A DNA stretch of 64,000 bases from positions 183,698-247,697 of the forward strand of contig NZ_QXML01000007.1 of the NCBI RefSeq assembly GCF_003583985.1. The letters run 5' to 3'. The first letter of the stretch is position 1. The number at the start of each line of letters is the position of its first letter. Below the pieces are notes generated by a model. It saw only the letters and a program-made list of their open reading frames with translations, was not told the DNA's origin and searched no databases. The position numbers and the translations under genes are program-made. Below, piece by piece: positions 1 to 8,202 of the stretch. This DNA comes from Algoriphagus lacus (GTDB lineage: Bacteria; Bacteroidota; Bacteroidia; Cytophagales; Cyclobacteriaceae).

Positions 1-442
1 CTGGAGCCACTTTGAAGGATACCGCGTCGTCAGCTGCTACAGCCGCTTCGTCGATTTTGCCTTCTTTCATGTAAGAGAATACAGAAGCAGCCTTGCTGTT
101 CAGGTGTACAGTCCACTCGCCTGACTCGGCAGGAGTCATGAAGATGGAATACTTACCTGCACGGAGGGTTTTACCGCCTACGCTTACCTGAGTGCTGAAT
201 TCGATGATGGTTTGAGCGTTTGCGCCTGCTCTCCAGGTTACGCCGTATTTTTCGATTTCTCCGAAGATTTTTCGACCTTTTACAGCTGGAGATGAGTAGT
301 CAATGCTGATTTTGGTGAAGCCTACTACCTGAGAAACGGATGCAGCAGGGCTGGCAGCGGGAGTTTGTAGCTGCGCAAAAGCCGCAAATGAGGTTGCCAT
401 GATCAATGCAATGGCAAGAAAAAGGGACTTGGTGGATTTCAT
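1..442 (-). CDS. DUF2911 family secreted protein (3' part cut by window edge)
   Basis: The reading frame starts with ATG at 442 on the minus strand and runs off the left edge, so only about 147 N-terminal residues are visible. It begins with a clear signal peptide (MKSTKSLFLAIALIMATSF, then AAFAQ), so the product is exported to the periplasm. The mature part has the features of DUF2911, including a VGFTKISIDYSSPAVKGR-like segment and a RAGKYSIFMTP strand. The family is common in Bacteroidota and has no assigned activity. No neighbour clarifies its job, because the next gene is separated by about 170 bp. Confidence 0.8.
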   Translation of the reverse strand, partial: MKSTKSLFLAIALIMATSFAAFAQLQTPAASPAASVSQVVGFTKISIDYSSPAVKGRKIFGEIEKYGVTWRAGANAQTIIEFSTQVSVGGKTLRAGKYSIFMTPAESGEWTVHLNSKAASVFSYMKEGKIDEAAVAADDAVSFKVAP

Positions 443-614
443 AAATGTTATGTTTGGATTTTGTTTGGAAAGCTAACAAAAAATCAGCTGTGATGTTTGA
501 CCATTCAAATTATCCCTTGGGTTTTCCGATTTTAAAATCAGGAATTAATCGATTTAGTGGTGATCCGGGAAAATAGGATCTGTTGTTTCCACTAAAAAGC
601 AATTCGGACTGTTT

Positions 615-2045
615 TTAGAATGCTGAAATGATCATGTAGATCAGCCCCGCGATCATAGCACTAACCGGGATGGTCAAGATCCAGGCCCAAAGCAAATTGA
701 TCGTCACTCCCCAGCGAACTGCAGAAAGTCTTTTGGTAGCACCTACCCCAATGATTGATCCGGTGATGGTATGGGTGGTAGAAACCGGGATTTTTAGCAT
801 TTCGGTCAAAAACAAGGTCAAAGCACCGGCTGTTTCTGCAGCCACTCCTTCAAATGGGGTGACTTTGGTGATTCGGGTCCCCATTGTTTTGATGATTTTC
901 CAGCCTCCGCTCATTGTGCCAAGGGCTATAAATGAATAACAGGCCAAGGGTACCCAGTTGGGCATTTCTTCAAAACTGGAAATTTGGTTGCCTGCAATCA
1001 GTGCGACAGTGATGATTCCCATCACCTTTTGGGAATCATTTCCCCCGTGACCAATACTAAATGCAGCAGAGGAGACCAGCTGCATTCGCTTAAACCACGC
1101 CTCACTTTGGGTGTAGTTCATCATGCTTAGGAAAAGGCTAAACAGGGCGATGGAAATAACTATAAACCCGATAATCAGCCATTTTACATTTTCTCCATGG
1201 GAGATGTAATTCATGTAATTGGTTTCAAATCTGGGTTGGAATGTTGTCGCAACTTCCTTGAGTTTGCCGCTTTGGAGGAGGGAAAAAGTAATTTGATCTC
1301 CATGCCGATGGGAAGCTAAGATTTGGTCGAGTTCGTTTGAATCCTCCAGAGATTTGCCATCCACTGCCAGGATAATGTCCCCTTTGTTCAGCCCCATGGC
1401 TTTTGCTGGAGTTTTGTTTAGGATTTCCTGAACAGCCAGACCTTGGTCGGTAACCTCAATATTGTTGAAGCCCAGTATTTTGGTCATTTTGGTTTCAAAG
1501 GACAGGCTCACATAATAAACCGTCACCACCATGACTAGGATGGAAAAGATTTTTGGAAAAATGCTTTTTCGGAAAGAGTTCAGAAACCAAAGGGAAATGA
1601 TGAAGGCCATCAGCATTCCCAGCAAGGGAGCCAGTACGATAAAGCTTGCAATTTTGGCGATGGTACCAGCCTCTATCGCGTCAAATCCGGCATGCGCGAT
1701 CGCAGCTCCAGCAAACCCTCCGATCAAGGTATGGGAAGAACTGGACGGGATTCCGAACCACCAAGTCAGCAAGTTCCAGGCGATTGCAGCAATCAAACCG
1801 GCCAAAATTACTTCCAGGGTGATATCTGCCTCGTGGACGGTTTTGGCGATGGTATTGGCAACACCGTGATCCTTGAAAATAAAGAAAGCCACAAAATTGA
1901 AGAATGCCGCCCAAACTACTGCCTGGAATGGAGTCAAAACTTTTGTAGAAACAACCGTAGCGATGGAATTGGCGGCGTCATGAAAACCGTTGATGTAATC
2001 AAAAATAAGTGCAAGCGCTATGATGACTATCAGGAGTGTCGTCAT
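615..2045 (-). CDS. PiT-family inorganic phosphate transporter with inserted PDZ-like domain
   Basis: A 476-aa polytopic membrane protein. The two PiT signatures are present: GFHDAANSIAT near residues 20-30 and GHGGNDSQK near 332-340. These mark the inverted halves of a cation/phosphate symporter in the inner membrane. Between the halves, at about residues 188-270, is a soluble stretch with the hallmarks of a PDZ domain (AVQEILNKTPAKAMGLNKGD, then IILAVDGK). PDZ domains usually bind C-termini and are not part of the basic PiT fold. The gene lies 36 bp downstream of a DUF47 (PhoU-like) gene on the same strand. That pairing is typical for PiT systems, where the partner is thought to regulate the transporter. 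Confidence 0.92.
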   Translation of the reverse strand: MTTLLIVIIALALIFDYINGFHDAANSIATVVSTKVLTPFQAVVWAAFFNFVAFFIFKDHGVANTIAKTVHEADITLEVILAGLIAAIAWNLLTWWFGIPSSSSHTLIGGFAGAAIAHAGFDAIEAGTIAKIASFIVLAPLLGMLMAFIISLWFLNSFRKSIFPKIFSILVMVVTVYYVSLSFETKMTKILGFNNIEVTDQGLAVQEILNKTPAKAMGLNKGDIILAVDGKSLEDSNELDQILASHRHGDQITFSLLQSGKLKEVATTFQPRFETNYMNYISHGENVKWLIIGFIVISIALFSLFLSMMNYTQSEAWFKRMQLVSSAAFSIGHGGNDSQKVMGIITVALIAGNQISSFEEMPNWVPLACYSFIALGTMSGGWKIIKTMGTRITKVTPFEGVAAETAGALTLFLTEMLKIPVSTTHTITGSIIGVGATKRLSAVRWGVTINLLWAWILTIPVSAMIAGLIYMIISAF

Positions 2046-2081
2046 GAGATGGGAAGGTGATCGATTGAGAGAGGCTTTTGA

Positions 2082-2729
2082 TTAAGAGTACTTGATAATG
2101 ATCGACTCGATTACATTGGCCGAATCTTCGCATTTATTAGTTACCGTCTCCATATCCTGGTAAAGCTCCTTTAGCTTGATCAATTCAATTGGGTTTTTCT
2201 CGGTGAGAAAAAGGTGCCTAAGCGCTTTGTCCAAAATTTTATCCGCCTCATTTTCAAAGTAGTTTACCTTGCCACAGGCGTCGGTGATGGCCTTGAGGTC
2301 TTTCATATTTCTCAAACCCAATAATGCAACCCGGAGAGCACCCGTTGCACTCAAAATCACATCAGAAAACGCCCGCATGGTGTCATTGACTTCATTGATA
2401 TCATAATTGACTATGCTTTTTGCAGAAAGCCAGATGTAGTCAGCTACATCATCCAAAGAACCCGCGAGGTAGTGAATGTCCTCCCGGTCAAACGGGGTGA
2501 TGAAATTTTTCCCCAATTCCAAGAAAAGCCGGCGAGTAGCTTCGTCGTTTTTACGCTCCAGTGCTTCCAGAGTGATCAGCATATTATCCTTTTTCTCATC
2601 CTCTTTTTCGTACAATGCGTCTCGGAATACCTGGCTCATAACGTTTAGATTATCAGCGACTTCTTCAAAAATACTGTAGAAAACTCTGTCCTTGGGAGTG
2701 AAGAGTTTTACAAAGGAATTTAAACCCAT
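2082..2729 (-). CDS. DUF47 (PhoU-like) phosphate transport accessory protein
   Basis: A 215-aa, mostly helical cytoplasmic protein. The sequence fits the DUF47/TIGR00153 family, distant relatives of PhoU that form three- and four-helix bundles. Segments such as DREDIHYLAGSLDDVADYIW and a C-terminal ETVTNKCEDSANVIESI are characteristic, with acidic residues that bind metals in PhoU-like proteins. It is the first gene of a two-gene unit with the PiT transporter and probably controls phosphate flux through it. The ATG at 2729 is followed directly by the conserved family N-terminus, so this start is well supported. Confidence 0.9.
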   Translation of the reverse strand: MGLNSFVKLFTPKDRVFYSIFEEVADNLNVMSQVFRDALYEKEDEKKDNMLITLEALERKNDEATRRLFLELGKNFITPFDREDIHYLAGSLDDVADYIWLSAKSIVNYDINEVNDTMRAFSDVILSATGALRVALLGLRNMKDLKAITDACGKVNYFENEADKILDKALRHLFLTEKNPIELIKLKELYQDMETVTNKCEDSANVIESIIIKYS

Positions 2730-2971
2730 GGGATTATTGATTTTGGTGTGGTGATCTTTTGGAATGGCATTGCAAAGGTAAGTGCTTCATTTTAAGGGCT
2801 CCGTTGCTTAACAGTGAATTAACAATTAGATAATATTGAAGACGCCTTTGATTCTGATGGCCGTCCAGACTTCCGGGGTAATTCAGAGAGGTCCAAGGAA
2901 ATGGAAATGAGGATTTAGGATTTATATCTGATTGTCAGTCAGGCCGTTTTATTTCATTTTTTTCGAATAGG

Positions 2972-3637
2972 TCAGGATGTGCAGCTGTTGATGTAGTCTC
3001 TGACTAAGGTGACAAAGTCAGGTAATGTCTTATCCTCGTAAATCTGGATAAACTGATTGAACTGCATGTAGCCATAGATATAGGGATCGCTCGAGACCTT
3101 GTCGTAATTCTCATTGAAGTATTGCTCGATGCTCATTCCTTTTGGGACAGGATCAGGGAGAATCCCAACAATATGCTGAGCAAAGGCATAGCACTTTTCC
3201 AGTTGGTCGATTTCCTGATGCATTCTCCACCAAGTCAAGCCTACCTGATTGGCGAAATATTCATTTTTGTAGGAACCCTTTTCGTCTCCCTTTGCAAAAA
3301 ACTGAAGTCCATGTCCCAGTTCATGAGGAAGGTAAAACCCGTTGAAAAAGAGTCCAAACAGTGTTTTTCCAGCTGCATCTGATCCCCCCATTTGGGAAAA
3401 GAAACCGATCGAATCGGAACCCAATTGATCCCAAAAAGGTAAGTTGACGGTTTTGGTCGCAGGATCAAAAAATACCAAAGAAGGCGTGGTGTTGATAATC
3501 ACTTGTACATCGAAGGGCAAATCAGCCTTGATCTGATGAATGTCTGAAATAAACTGGGTGGTGATTTGAGTTCCGTCCTTGACAAGTGCTGCTTGGTCAG
3601 AATAAGTGGTAAACCAAGGATTAGGGATTGAATTCAT
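2972..3637 (-). CDS. Putative HExxH zinc metallopeptidase-like protein, unknown family
   Basis: A 221-aa protein without an obvious signal peptide or membrane helix. The only recognisable motif is LPHELGHGLQFF in the middle (about residues 102-113), a HExxH zinc-binding signature. Acidic residues in KNEYFANQVG, about 20 residues later, could supply the third ligand. That fits a gluzincin-like peptidase, or a protein with a catalytic-like HExxH site and another role. It stands alone on the minus strand, with about 240 bp to the DUF47 gene downstream and about 140 bp to the gene upstream. Substrate and family are unknown to me. Confidence 0.65.
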   Translation of the reverse strand: MNSIPNPWFTTYSDQAALVKDGTQITTQFISDIHQIKADLPFDVQVIINTTPSLVFFDPATKTVNLPFWDQLGSDSIGFFSQMGGSDAAGKTLFGLFFNGFYLPHELGHGLQFFAKGDEKGSYKNEYFANQVGLTWWRMHQEIDQLEKCYAFAQHIVGILPDPVPKGMSIEQYFNENYDKVSSDPYIYGYMQFNQFIQIYEDKTLPDFVTLVRDYINSCTS

Positions 3638-3742
3638 AAAGCAATATTAGATTGGCAATGGCTTAAAAATTTGAGTGGAGTGTTGAAATCATCAGGTAAT
3701 ATTCAGGGAATCGTCAGAAAGTGGAAATTTGAAAAATTGAAA

Positions 3743-3770
3743 CAGCCCATTGAAATTTTTCAATGGGCTG
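3743..3770. terminator. Bidirectional-looking intrinsic terminator
   Basis: CAGCCCATTGA and TCAATGGGCTG form a perfect 11-bp stem with a short A/T loop. A T-run follows on the plus strand, and a T-rich stretch follows on the minus strand. It lies directly 3' of the minus-strand TIM-barrel gene ending at 3779. Confidence 0.8.
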
Positions 3771-3778
3771 TTTTTGAT

Positions 3779-4606
3779 TTACTTTTTCAACTGACTTTGA
3801 ATGAAGGCAATGCTTTGTGGAATTTGAGCCACCGACCTGGAGCTTTCATCCTCGATGACGAGGTATTTGGTACCCTGTTTTTTAGCCTCCTGTATCAATC
3901 CGGCAATATCAATGTCCCCGGTACCTAAAACTACGTTGGTTTCAACATCTCCCCGTCCATCAGGTGATCCTGGGGTGCCAATTTTTCGGTCTTTTAGGTG
4001 TAGCTGAGGGAATTTGCCCGGATACTTTTTCATGATGGCTAGGGGATCTCCTCCGCCCATTTTAACCCAGTAAACATCCATGTTAAACTGGAAATTCTTT
4101 GCATTTTGAAGCATGTAGTCCATAGGTGAGCCACTTCCGGTTTGTGCAAATTCATAACCGTGAGGATGGTAGGTCAGTGTTATTCCTTCCTTGGCAAGCA
4201 TTTCTCCGGTCTTGTTGAAAAGTTCCGTAGCCGCTTTGATTTCATCCATGGTGATTGGACCTTCTGCATGCGGGATCCAATAACAGGTCGCGTATTTGGC
4301 GCCGTATTTCTTTGCTTCCGAGACGATTCCAGCAGGGTCTGATTTGAGCTTGTTGTAATCTGCTCCCACTCCGACAATCCTGAGCTTGTTGTCCTTGAGC
4401 AGTTTTTGGTATTCAGCTTCAGACATCCCGTAGTTTCCTCCACCTTCCAAGGCTGAGATTCCCCATTCAGCGATCATCTTGTGATACTTGACTGGGTCAA
4501 CCTTCATTTCATTTCGAAGGGAGTAGAGTTGGAGGGCAATTTCCTGGGCACTCAGGCTAAAAGGAAAGACTAGGGCTAGGCTTAAAATCAGGTGTTTTAG
4601 TTTCAT
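3779..4606 (-). CDS. Secreted sugar phosphate isomerase/epimerase-like TIM-barrel protein
   Basis: A 275-aa protein with an N-terminal signal peptide (MKLKHLILSLALVFPFSLSAQ), so it probably acts in the periplasm. The mature part is an AP-endonuclease-2/xylose-isomerase-like TIM barrel. The opening EIALQLYSLR, the strand LTYHPHGYEF, NMDVYWVKMGG and LHLKDRK are typical metal-ligand-bearing elements of this family. Relatives act as sugar isomerases, epimerases or 3-keto-glycoside lyase-type enzymes. The exact substrate cannot be read from the sequence. It is divergently oriented from the beta-propeller gene at 4709, leaving about 100 bp for both promoters. Confidence 0.85.
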   Translation of the reverse strand: MKLKHLILSLALVFPFSLSAQEIALQLYSLRNEMKVDPVKYHKMIAEWGISALEGGGNYGMSEAEYQKLLKDNKLRIVGVGADYNKLKSDPAGIVSEAKKYGAKYATCYWIPHAEGPITMDEIKAATELFNKTGEMLAKEGITLTYHPHGYEFAQTGSGSPMDYMLQNAKNFQFNMDVYWVKMGGGDPLAIMKKYPGKFPQLHLKDRKIGTPGSPDGRGDVETNVVLGTGDIDIAGLIQEAKKQGTKYLVIEDESSRSVAQIPQSIAFIQSQLKK

Positions 4607-4708
4607 TGAGTCTTAAATTTTGGGTCAATTGAAATCTAGAGATTTTTTCTCGGTTTAGGAAGTGGGTTTAGGATCAAAATCCCTAAATTGACTTCACAGC
4701 ACATTCCC

Positions 4709-5749
4709 ATGAATTCCAGAAGAAAATTTATCCAAACCTCCTCCTTTTTAGGATTAGCTATGAGTCTTAACCCTGACCTGTCCCTTTTAGCCGCCCAGGA
4801 TACCATCCTTGGACACGGAGATTTCAAATACAAAATTGACCCCAAATGGGGGAATCTTGATCCCACCAAAGTTCCGGTGGTTAATTGCCATGAGATGGTC
4901 ATGGACCGGAAAGGACGCATGATCCTCCTGACCGATGAGGCTAAAAACAACATCATTATCTACGATCAGTCAGGAAAGCTTTTAGCAACCTGGACCCTTG
5001 GATTGGATCGCGCTCACGGGCTTTCCTTAGTTGACGAAGGGGATGCAGAATACCTCTGGGTGGTCGACAACGGGGGAAAAGTGGTCAAGACCACTTTGGA
5101 CGGGAAGGTCGTCGCAGAGATTGCGTCGCCTATTTCACAGGGAATTTATACCGAAAGCATGAAATGGGTACCTACTGAGACGGCCATTGCTCCTAATGGT
5201 GACCTATATGTCGCTGACGGTTATGGTTCCCAATTTTTTCTCCAGTACGACAAGAATGGAAACTTCATCCGTAAATTCGGAGGAGCCGGCCAAGGAGATG
5301 ACCAGTTCAGTACAGCACATGGCATTGCTGTTGATCAGAGAGGAGGCAAGGAGCCAACCCTAATGTGTACCTCCCGAGGACATAATTCCTTCAAAAGATT
5401 TACGCTCGATGGAAAATATATTGAAACGATTTTTCTTCCGGGAGCTTTTGTTTGCAGGCCAGTAATTCACGGAGAAAATCTTTACGCTGGAGTTTGCTGG
5501 TCCAGATTGAGGTACTTGGAACAGACCAATAATTCCGGATTTGTGACCATCCTGGACAAAGACAACAAAGTGGTCTCCAACCCCGGGGGAACTGCTCCTG
5601 AGTACCGGAATGGTGAGTTGCAATTGATGGTTCAAAAAGAACCGGTGTTCAAGCATTGCCACGATGTATGCATCGATCAGGATGAAAACATCTATGTCTG
5701 CCAGTGGAATGCAGGGAAAACCTATCCGATTAAATTGACCAGAGTCTAA
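4709..5749 (+). CDS. Tat-exported NHL/6-bladed beta-propeller protein
   Basis: I choose the ATG at 4709 rather than an upstream TTG at 4688, because it places a twin-arginine signal (MNSRRKFIQTSSFLG) at the very N-terminus. The remaining 330 or so residues contain repeating strands with NHL-type phrases such as GDLYVADGYGSQ, GNFIRKFGG and ENIYVCQWNAG. They point to a six-bladed propeller related to peptidyl-alpha-hydroxyglycine lyase and other NHL proteins. His/Cys residues in FKHCHDV and NCHEMV could bind metal. Its location is the periplasm, via Tat. The activity is unknown; a role in sugar or lactone chemistry is plausible beside the isomerase-like gene. Confidence 0.8.
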   Translation: MNSRRKFIQTSSFLGLAMSLNPDLSLLAAQDTILGHGDFKYKIDPKWGNLDPTKVPVVNCHEMVMDRKGRMILLTDEAKNNIIIYDQSGKLLATWTLGLDRAHGLSLVDEGDAEYLWVVDNGGKVVKTTLDGKVVAEIASPISQGIYTESMKWVPTETAIAPNGDLYVADGYGSQFFLQYDKNGNFIRKFGGAGQGDDQFSTAHGIAVDQRGGKEPTLMCTSRGHNSFKRFTLDGKYIETIFLPGAFVCRPVIHGENLYAGVCWSRLRYLEQTNNSGFVTILDKDNKVVSNPGGTAPEYRNGELQLMVQKEPVFKHCHDVCIDQDENIYVCQWNAGKTYPIKLTRV

Positions 5750-5790
5750 TTGATTTTGAGTCTTTCGGCTTCCTGATTTGATATACAGTC

Positions 5791-5832
5791 TTCGACATTC
5801 GATATTTTGATAAGGAATATTGAATGTCGAAT
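5791..5832. repeat. Inverted repeat, possible terminator
   Basis: TTCGACATTC plus GATATT is answered by AATATT plus GAATGTCGAA, giving a long imperfect hairpin. It lies 3' of the propeller gene and before the VOC gene. It may terminate the former, but no good T-run follows. The same TTCGA/ATTCGA words recur near 26.5 kb. Confidence 0.5.
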
Positions 5833-5874
5833 TTCTAATCCCAAGAAAATCACAAAAACTATCCCCATTTAGCC

Positions 5875-6255
5875 ATGAAATCAGTGAGTGTTTGTTGGTT
5901 TGAAATTCCGGTGAGCGACATGGACCGGGCAATTTCGTTTTACGGAAAAGTATTTGACTGTAAGCTAAGCAAGCAGGACATGGGAGATTTTCAGATGGCT
6001 TGGTTTCCTTGGGATGAAAACAAAGGAGGGGCAGGTGGTAGTTTGGTTTTCCATGAAAAATTTTATCAAACTAGCAGCCACGCTGGATCGTTGATTTATT
6101 TTACTTCGGAAGACTGTTCGATCGAACTAGGACGCGTGGAGGAAGCAGGAGGAAAAGTGCAAATTACAAAAAGGCTCATTGCTCCGGGCATTGGGTATAT
6201 GGGCGTTTTTTTGGATTCGGAAGGAAACCGAATCGCCCTTCATTCTAATAATTAA
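5875..6255 (+). CDS. VOC (glyoxalase/bleomycin-resistance) family protein
   Basis: A 126-aa single-domain vicinal oxygen chelate protein. It opens with SVCWFEIPVSDMDRAISFYGKVF, the usual first beta-alpha unit. It ends with GYMGVFLDSEGNRIALHSN, the typical last strand with its glutamate-region turn. Such proteins bind a divalent metal and may act as dioxygenases, glyoxalases or binding proteins. It is monocistronic on the plus strand, about 90 bp before a sensor kinase. No substrate can be inferred. Confidence 0.88.
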   Translation: MKSVSVCWFEIPVSDMDRAISFYGKVFDCKLSKQDMGDFQMAWFPWDENKGGAGGSLVFHEKFYQTSSHAGSLIYFTSEDCSIELGRVEEAGGKVQITKRLIAPGIGYMGVFLDSEGNRIALHSNN

Positions 6256-6300
6256 GCGGTTTTCGGTATTTTATTTTAGCATGAACCATGGGCCGGTATT

Positions 6301-6308
6301 TATCTTTC
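6301..6308 (+). promoter_or_regulatory. Candidate Bacteroidota -7 box for the histidine kinase gene
   Basis: TATCTTTC matches 7 of 8 positions of the Bacteroidota -7 consensus TAnnTTTG. A T-rich stretch (TATTTTATTTT) sits about 23 bp upstream, where the -33 element is expected. The kinase ATG is 35 bp downstream. This is pattern matching only. Confidence 0.3.
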
Positions 6309-6342
6309 GTACTTTTAGGTCAATGGGTTTGATTGAATAATC

Positions 6343-7650
6343 ATGTGGAGAAAACTTTTTAATCTTCAGGAGGACCCAGGCAATCTAGAGCACCTTCAGC
6401 AAAGAATCGCCTTGTACTTTGTCTTTTTGACATTCTTTGCAATCGTATTTTTCGGAATTTCCGACTATTTACTTGGGCTCAATTCGACATTGAATTATGT
6501 AAGGATAGTTTACATCTTATTATTCAGTGCTTGTTTTTTTATCATGGTCAAATACAGAAAATTTTTTCTGTCAATGAACCTTATGTTAGGGTTGATTTTG
6601 ATCTTTTCCATTTTCAACTATTTATACAATGACGGGTACCAGGGGCCAACCTTGACAAACATTTTCGTATTCGTGGTGGCAGTGGCTATCTTTTTTAAGA
6701 AGCCATTGAATTTGATATGGTTACTGGCCAGTATGGGGAGTTATTTGGTGCTTTTTTACTTGGAAGTTGAATCCAAAATCCACGTTTCCAAAAATTACCG
6801 ATCTCCTCAGGATTTGTTTTTGGACAACTCGATTTCCATAGTGTTGTGCATAGTATTCATTTTTATAGGGATTTATCTTTTGATCATCAATTACCAAAAG
6901 CAACATCAGATTTTATTGGATTTGAAAAAGGAGAACCAAATTCATTTGGCAGAACTCAGTTCATTGAATTCAAAGAAAAACGAGTTAATCGCACTCCTTT
7001 CTCATGACCTCAGAGGTCCGGTGAACACTTTGAACGCGACTCTGCAATTAGTAGATCAAGGGCTTTTGGACGAAAAGGATTTGTCCAAGATTCTTTTTAG
7101 CCTAAAATCCCAAAGTTTCCAAATGACCCAAGTTTTGAATAACACGCTAGCTTGGGTTACCTCCGAAATGCAGATGAGTGAGATGGATAAAACTGAAACT
7201 GACCTTAAAGAACTTGGGGAGCTTATGGTGGAAACGATGAGTTTTCAGGCTATCCGTAAGAATCAGAGCATTGTGTTTGATTTGAAGGGGGAGAACCGCC
7301 AAGTTAATCTGGAAGCGAAGGAGGTGAAGATTATTCTCAAAAACCTGTTGGATAATGCGATTAAGTTTGCACCCGCTGGAGCCACGGTTTATTTATCCTT
7401 GACCACATCCGAAAACCAAATTCTTTGGGAGGTGAAAAACTCAGGAAAATTAATTTCGGAGGAGGTTCGGCCGTATTTGTTTGATTTTCAAGTCAAAAAT
7501 TCATTTGGTACTGAAAAAGAAAAGGGCACAGGACTTGGACTGTCACTTTGCAAAAAAATAGCAGATCACCTCGGAATGAGACTGGGCTATCGAGTGAGCG
7601 AACTTCAGGAGAATGTGTTTTTCTTGGAAATTAAAGTCAAATCAGAGTAA
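6343..7650 (+). CDS. Orphan membrane sensor histidine kinase
   Basis: A 435-aa protein with about six membrane helices between residues 20 and 183. A coiled linker (residues 190-212) leads to a HisKA domain with the H-box LIALLSHDLRGPVN (phosphoacceptor His about 221) and a HATPase_c domain. The N-box is ILKNLLDNAIKFA and the G2 box GTGLGLSLCKKIA. The G1 box is degenerate (VKNSGKLI in place of the usual DxGxG), so ATP handling may be altered. No response regulator gene is adjacent, so its partner is elsewhere. Its last 9 bp overlap the 3' end of the convergent lutC gene. Confidence 0.9.
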   Translation: MWRKLFNLQEDPGNLEHLQQRIALYFVFLTFFAIVFFGISDYLLGLNSTLNYVRIVYILLFSACFFIMVKYRKFFLSMNLMLGLILIFSIFNYLYNDGYQGPTLTNIFVFVVAVAIFFKKPLNLIWLLASMGSYLVLFYLEVESKIHVSKNYRSPQDLFLDNSISIVLCIVFIFIGIYLLIINYQKQHQILLDLKKENQIHLAELSSLNSKKNELIALLSHDLRGPVNTLNATLQLVDQGLLDEKDLSKILFSLKSQSFQMTQVLNNTLAWVTSEMQMSEMDKTETDLKELGELMVETMSFQAIRKNQSIVFDLKGENRQVNLEAKEVKIILKNLLDNAIKFAPAGATVYLSLTTSENQILWEVKNSGKLISEEVRPYLFDFQVKNSFGTEKEKGTGLGLSLCKKIADHLGMRLGYRVSELQENVFFLEIKVKSE

Positions 7651-8202
7651 AACTACTCTCAAACTCTTGGCACCATGCGCTCCAATGACCAAGGACTGTT
7701 CAATGTCTGCGGTTTTGGAAGGACCGGCAATAAACACTCCGAAACCGGAATGTGCTGATCCAATCCGATCATAACCTTGGTGCATGGTTTCCACCAAATT
7801 TTTTCTTTCTAACACAATCACCAAATGCTCCGTGATGAACGGCAAAGCGCGGAGTCCAAGGTTGGGGTCTTCCAGCCAGATTGCCCCGTTTTCAGCTACA
7901 CCGAATTGCCCCTCCAAAATGGCCAATCCCAAATCCTCAAGTTCATGAGGATCCTCAGGAAGTGCAAGGTTGGAAAGATCTTCGAATGTCTTCGAAAGTG
8001 AAATGATTTTGGAGAAATGGGCAGTGCCAATCCAGGATTGAAACTCCACCCTGCTCATGACCTCTCCTTTGTTTCCTATGATGGATCGGATGAATTGCTC
8101 CACCAGTTCTCCGGTCAGATGGAAATCCGGAATTTCAGGAAGTGCTTTTGGCTCGATGGAAATTCCTTTGATAGCGCTTAAAATTTTTTCCCGGCTGCTC
8201 AT
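7642..8202 (-). CDS. lutC: LutC/LldG-family LUD-domain lactate utilisation protein
   Basis: The ATG at 8202 overlaps the lutB stop as ATGA, so I prefer it to the upstream GTG at 8223. The 186-aa product is a single LUD domain. AILEGQFGVAENGAIWLED and GIGAHGA-like C-terminal phrases match the third subunit of the L-lactate oxidising LutABC complex (YkgG family). With LutA and LutB it converts L-lactate to pyruvate in the cytoplasm or at the membrane. It is the last gene of lutABC, immediately downstream of the rhamnose genes whose pathway produces lactate. Its 3' end overlaps the converging kinase gene by 9 bp. Confidence 0.93.
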   Translation of the reverse strand: MSSREKILSAIKGISIEPKALPEIPDFHLTGELVEQFIRSIIGNKGEVMSRVEFQSWIGTAHFSKIISLSKTFEDLSNLALPEDPHELEDLGLAILEGQFGVAENGAIWLEDPNLGLRALPFITEHLVIVLERKNLVETMHQGYDRIGSAHSGFGVFIAGPSKTADIEQSLVIGAHGAKSLRVVLL

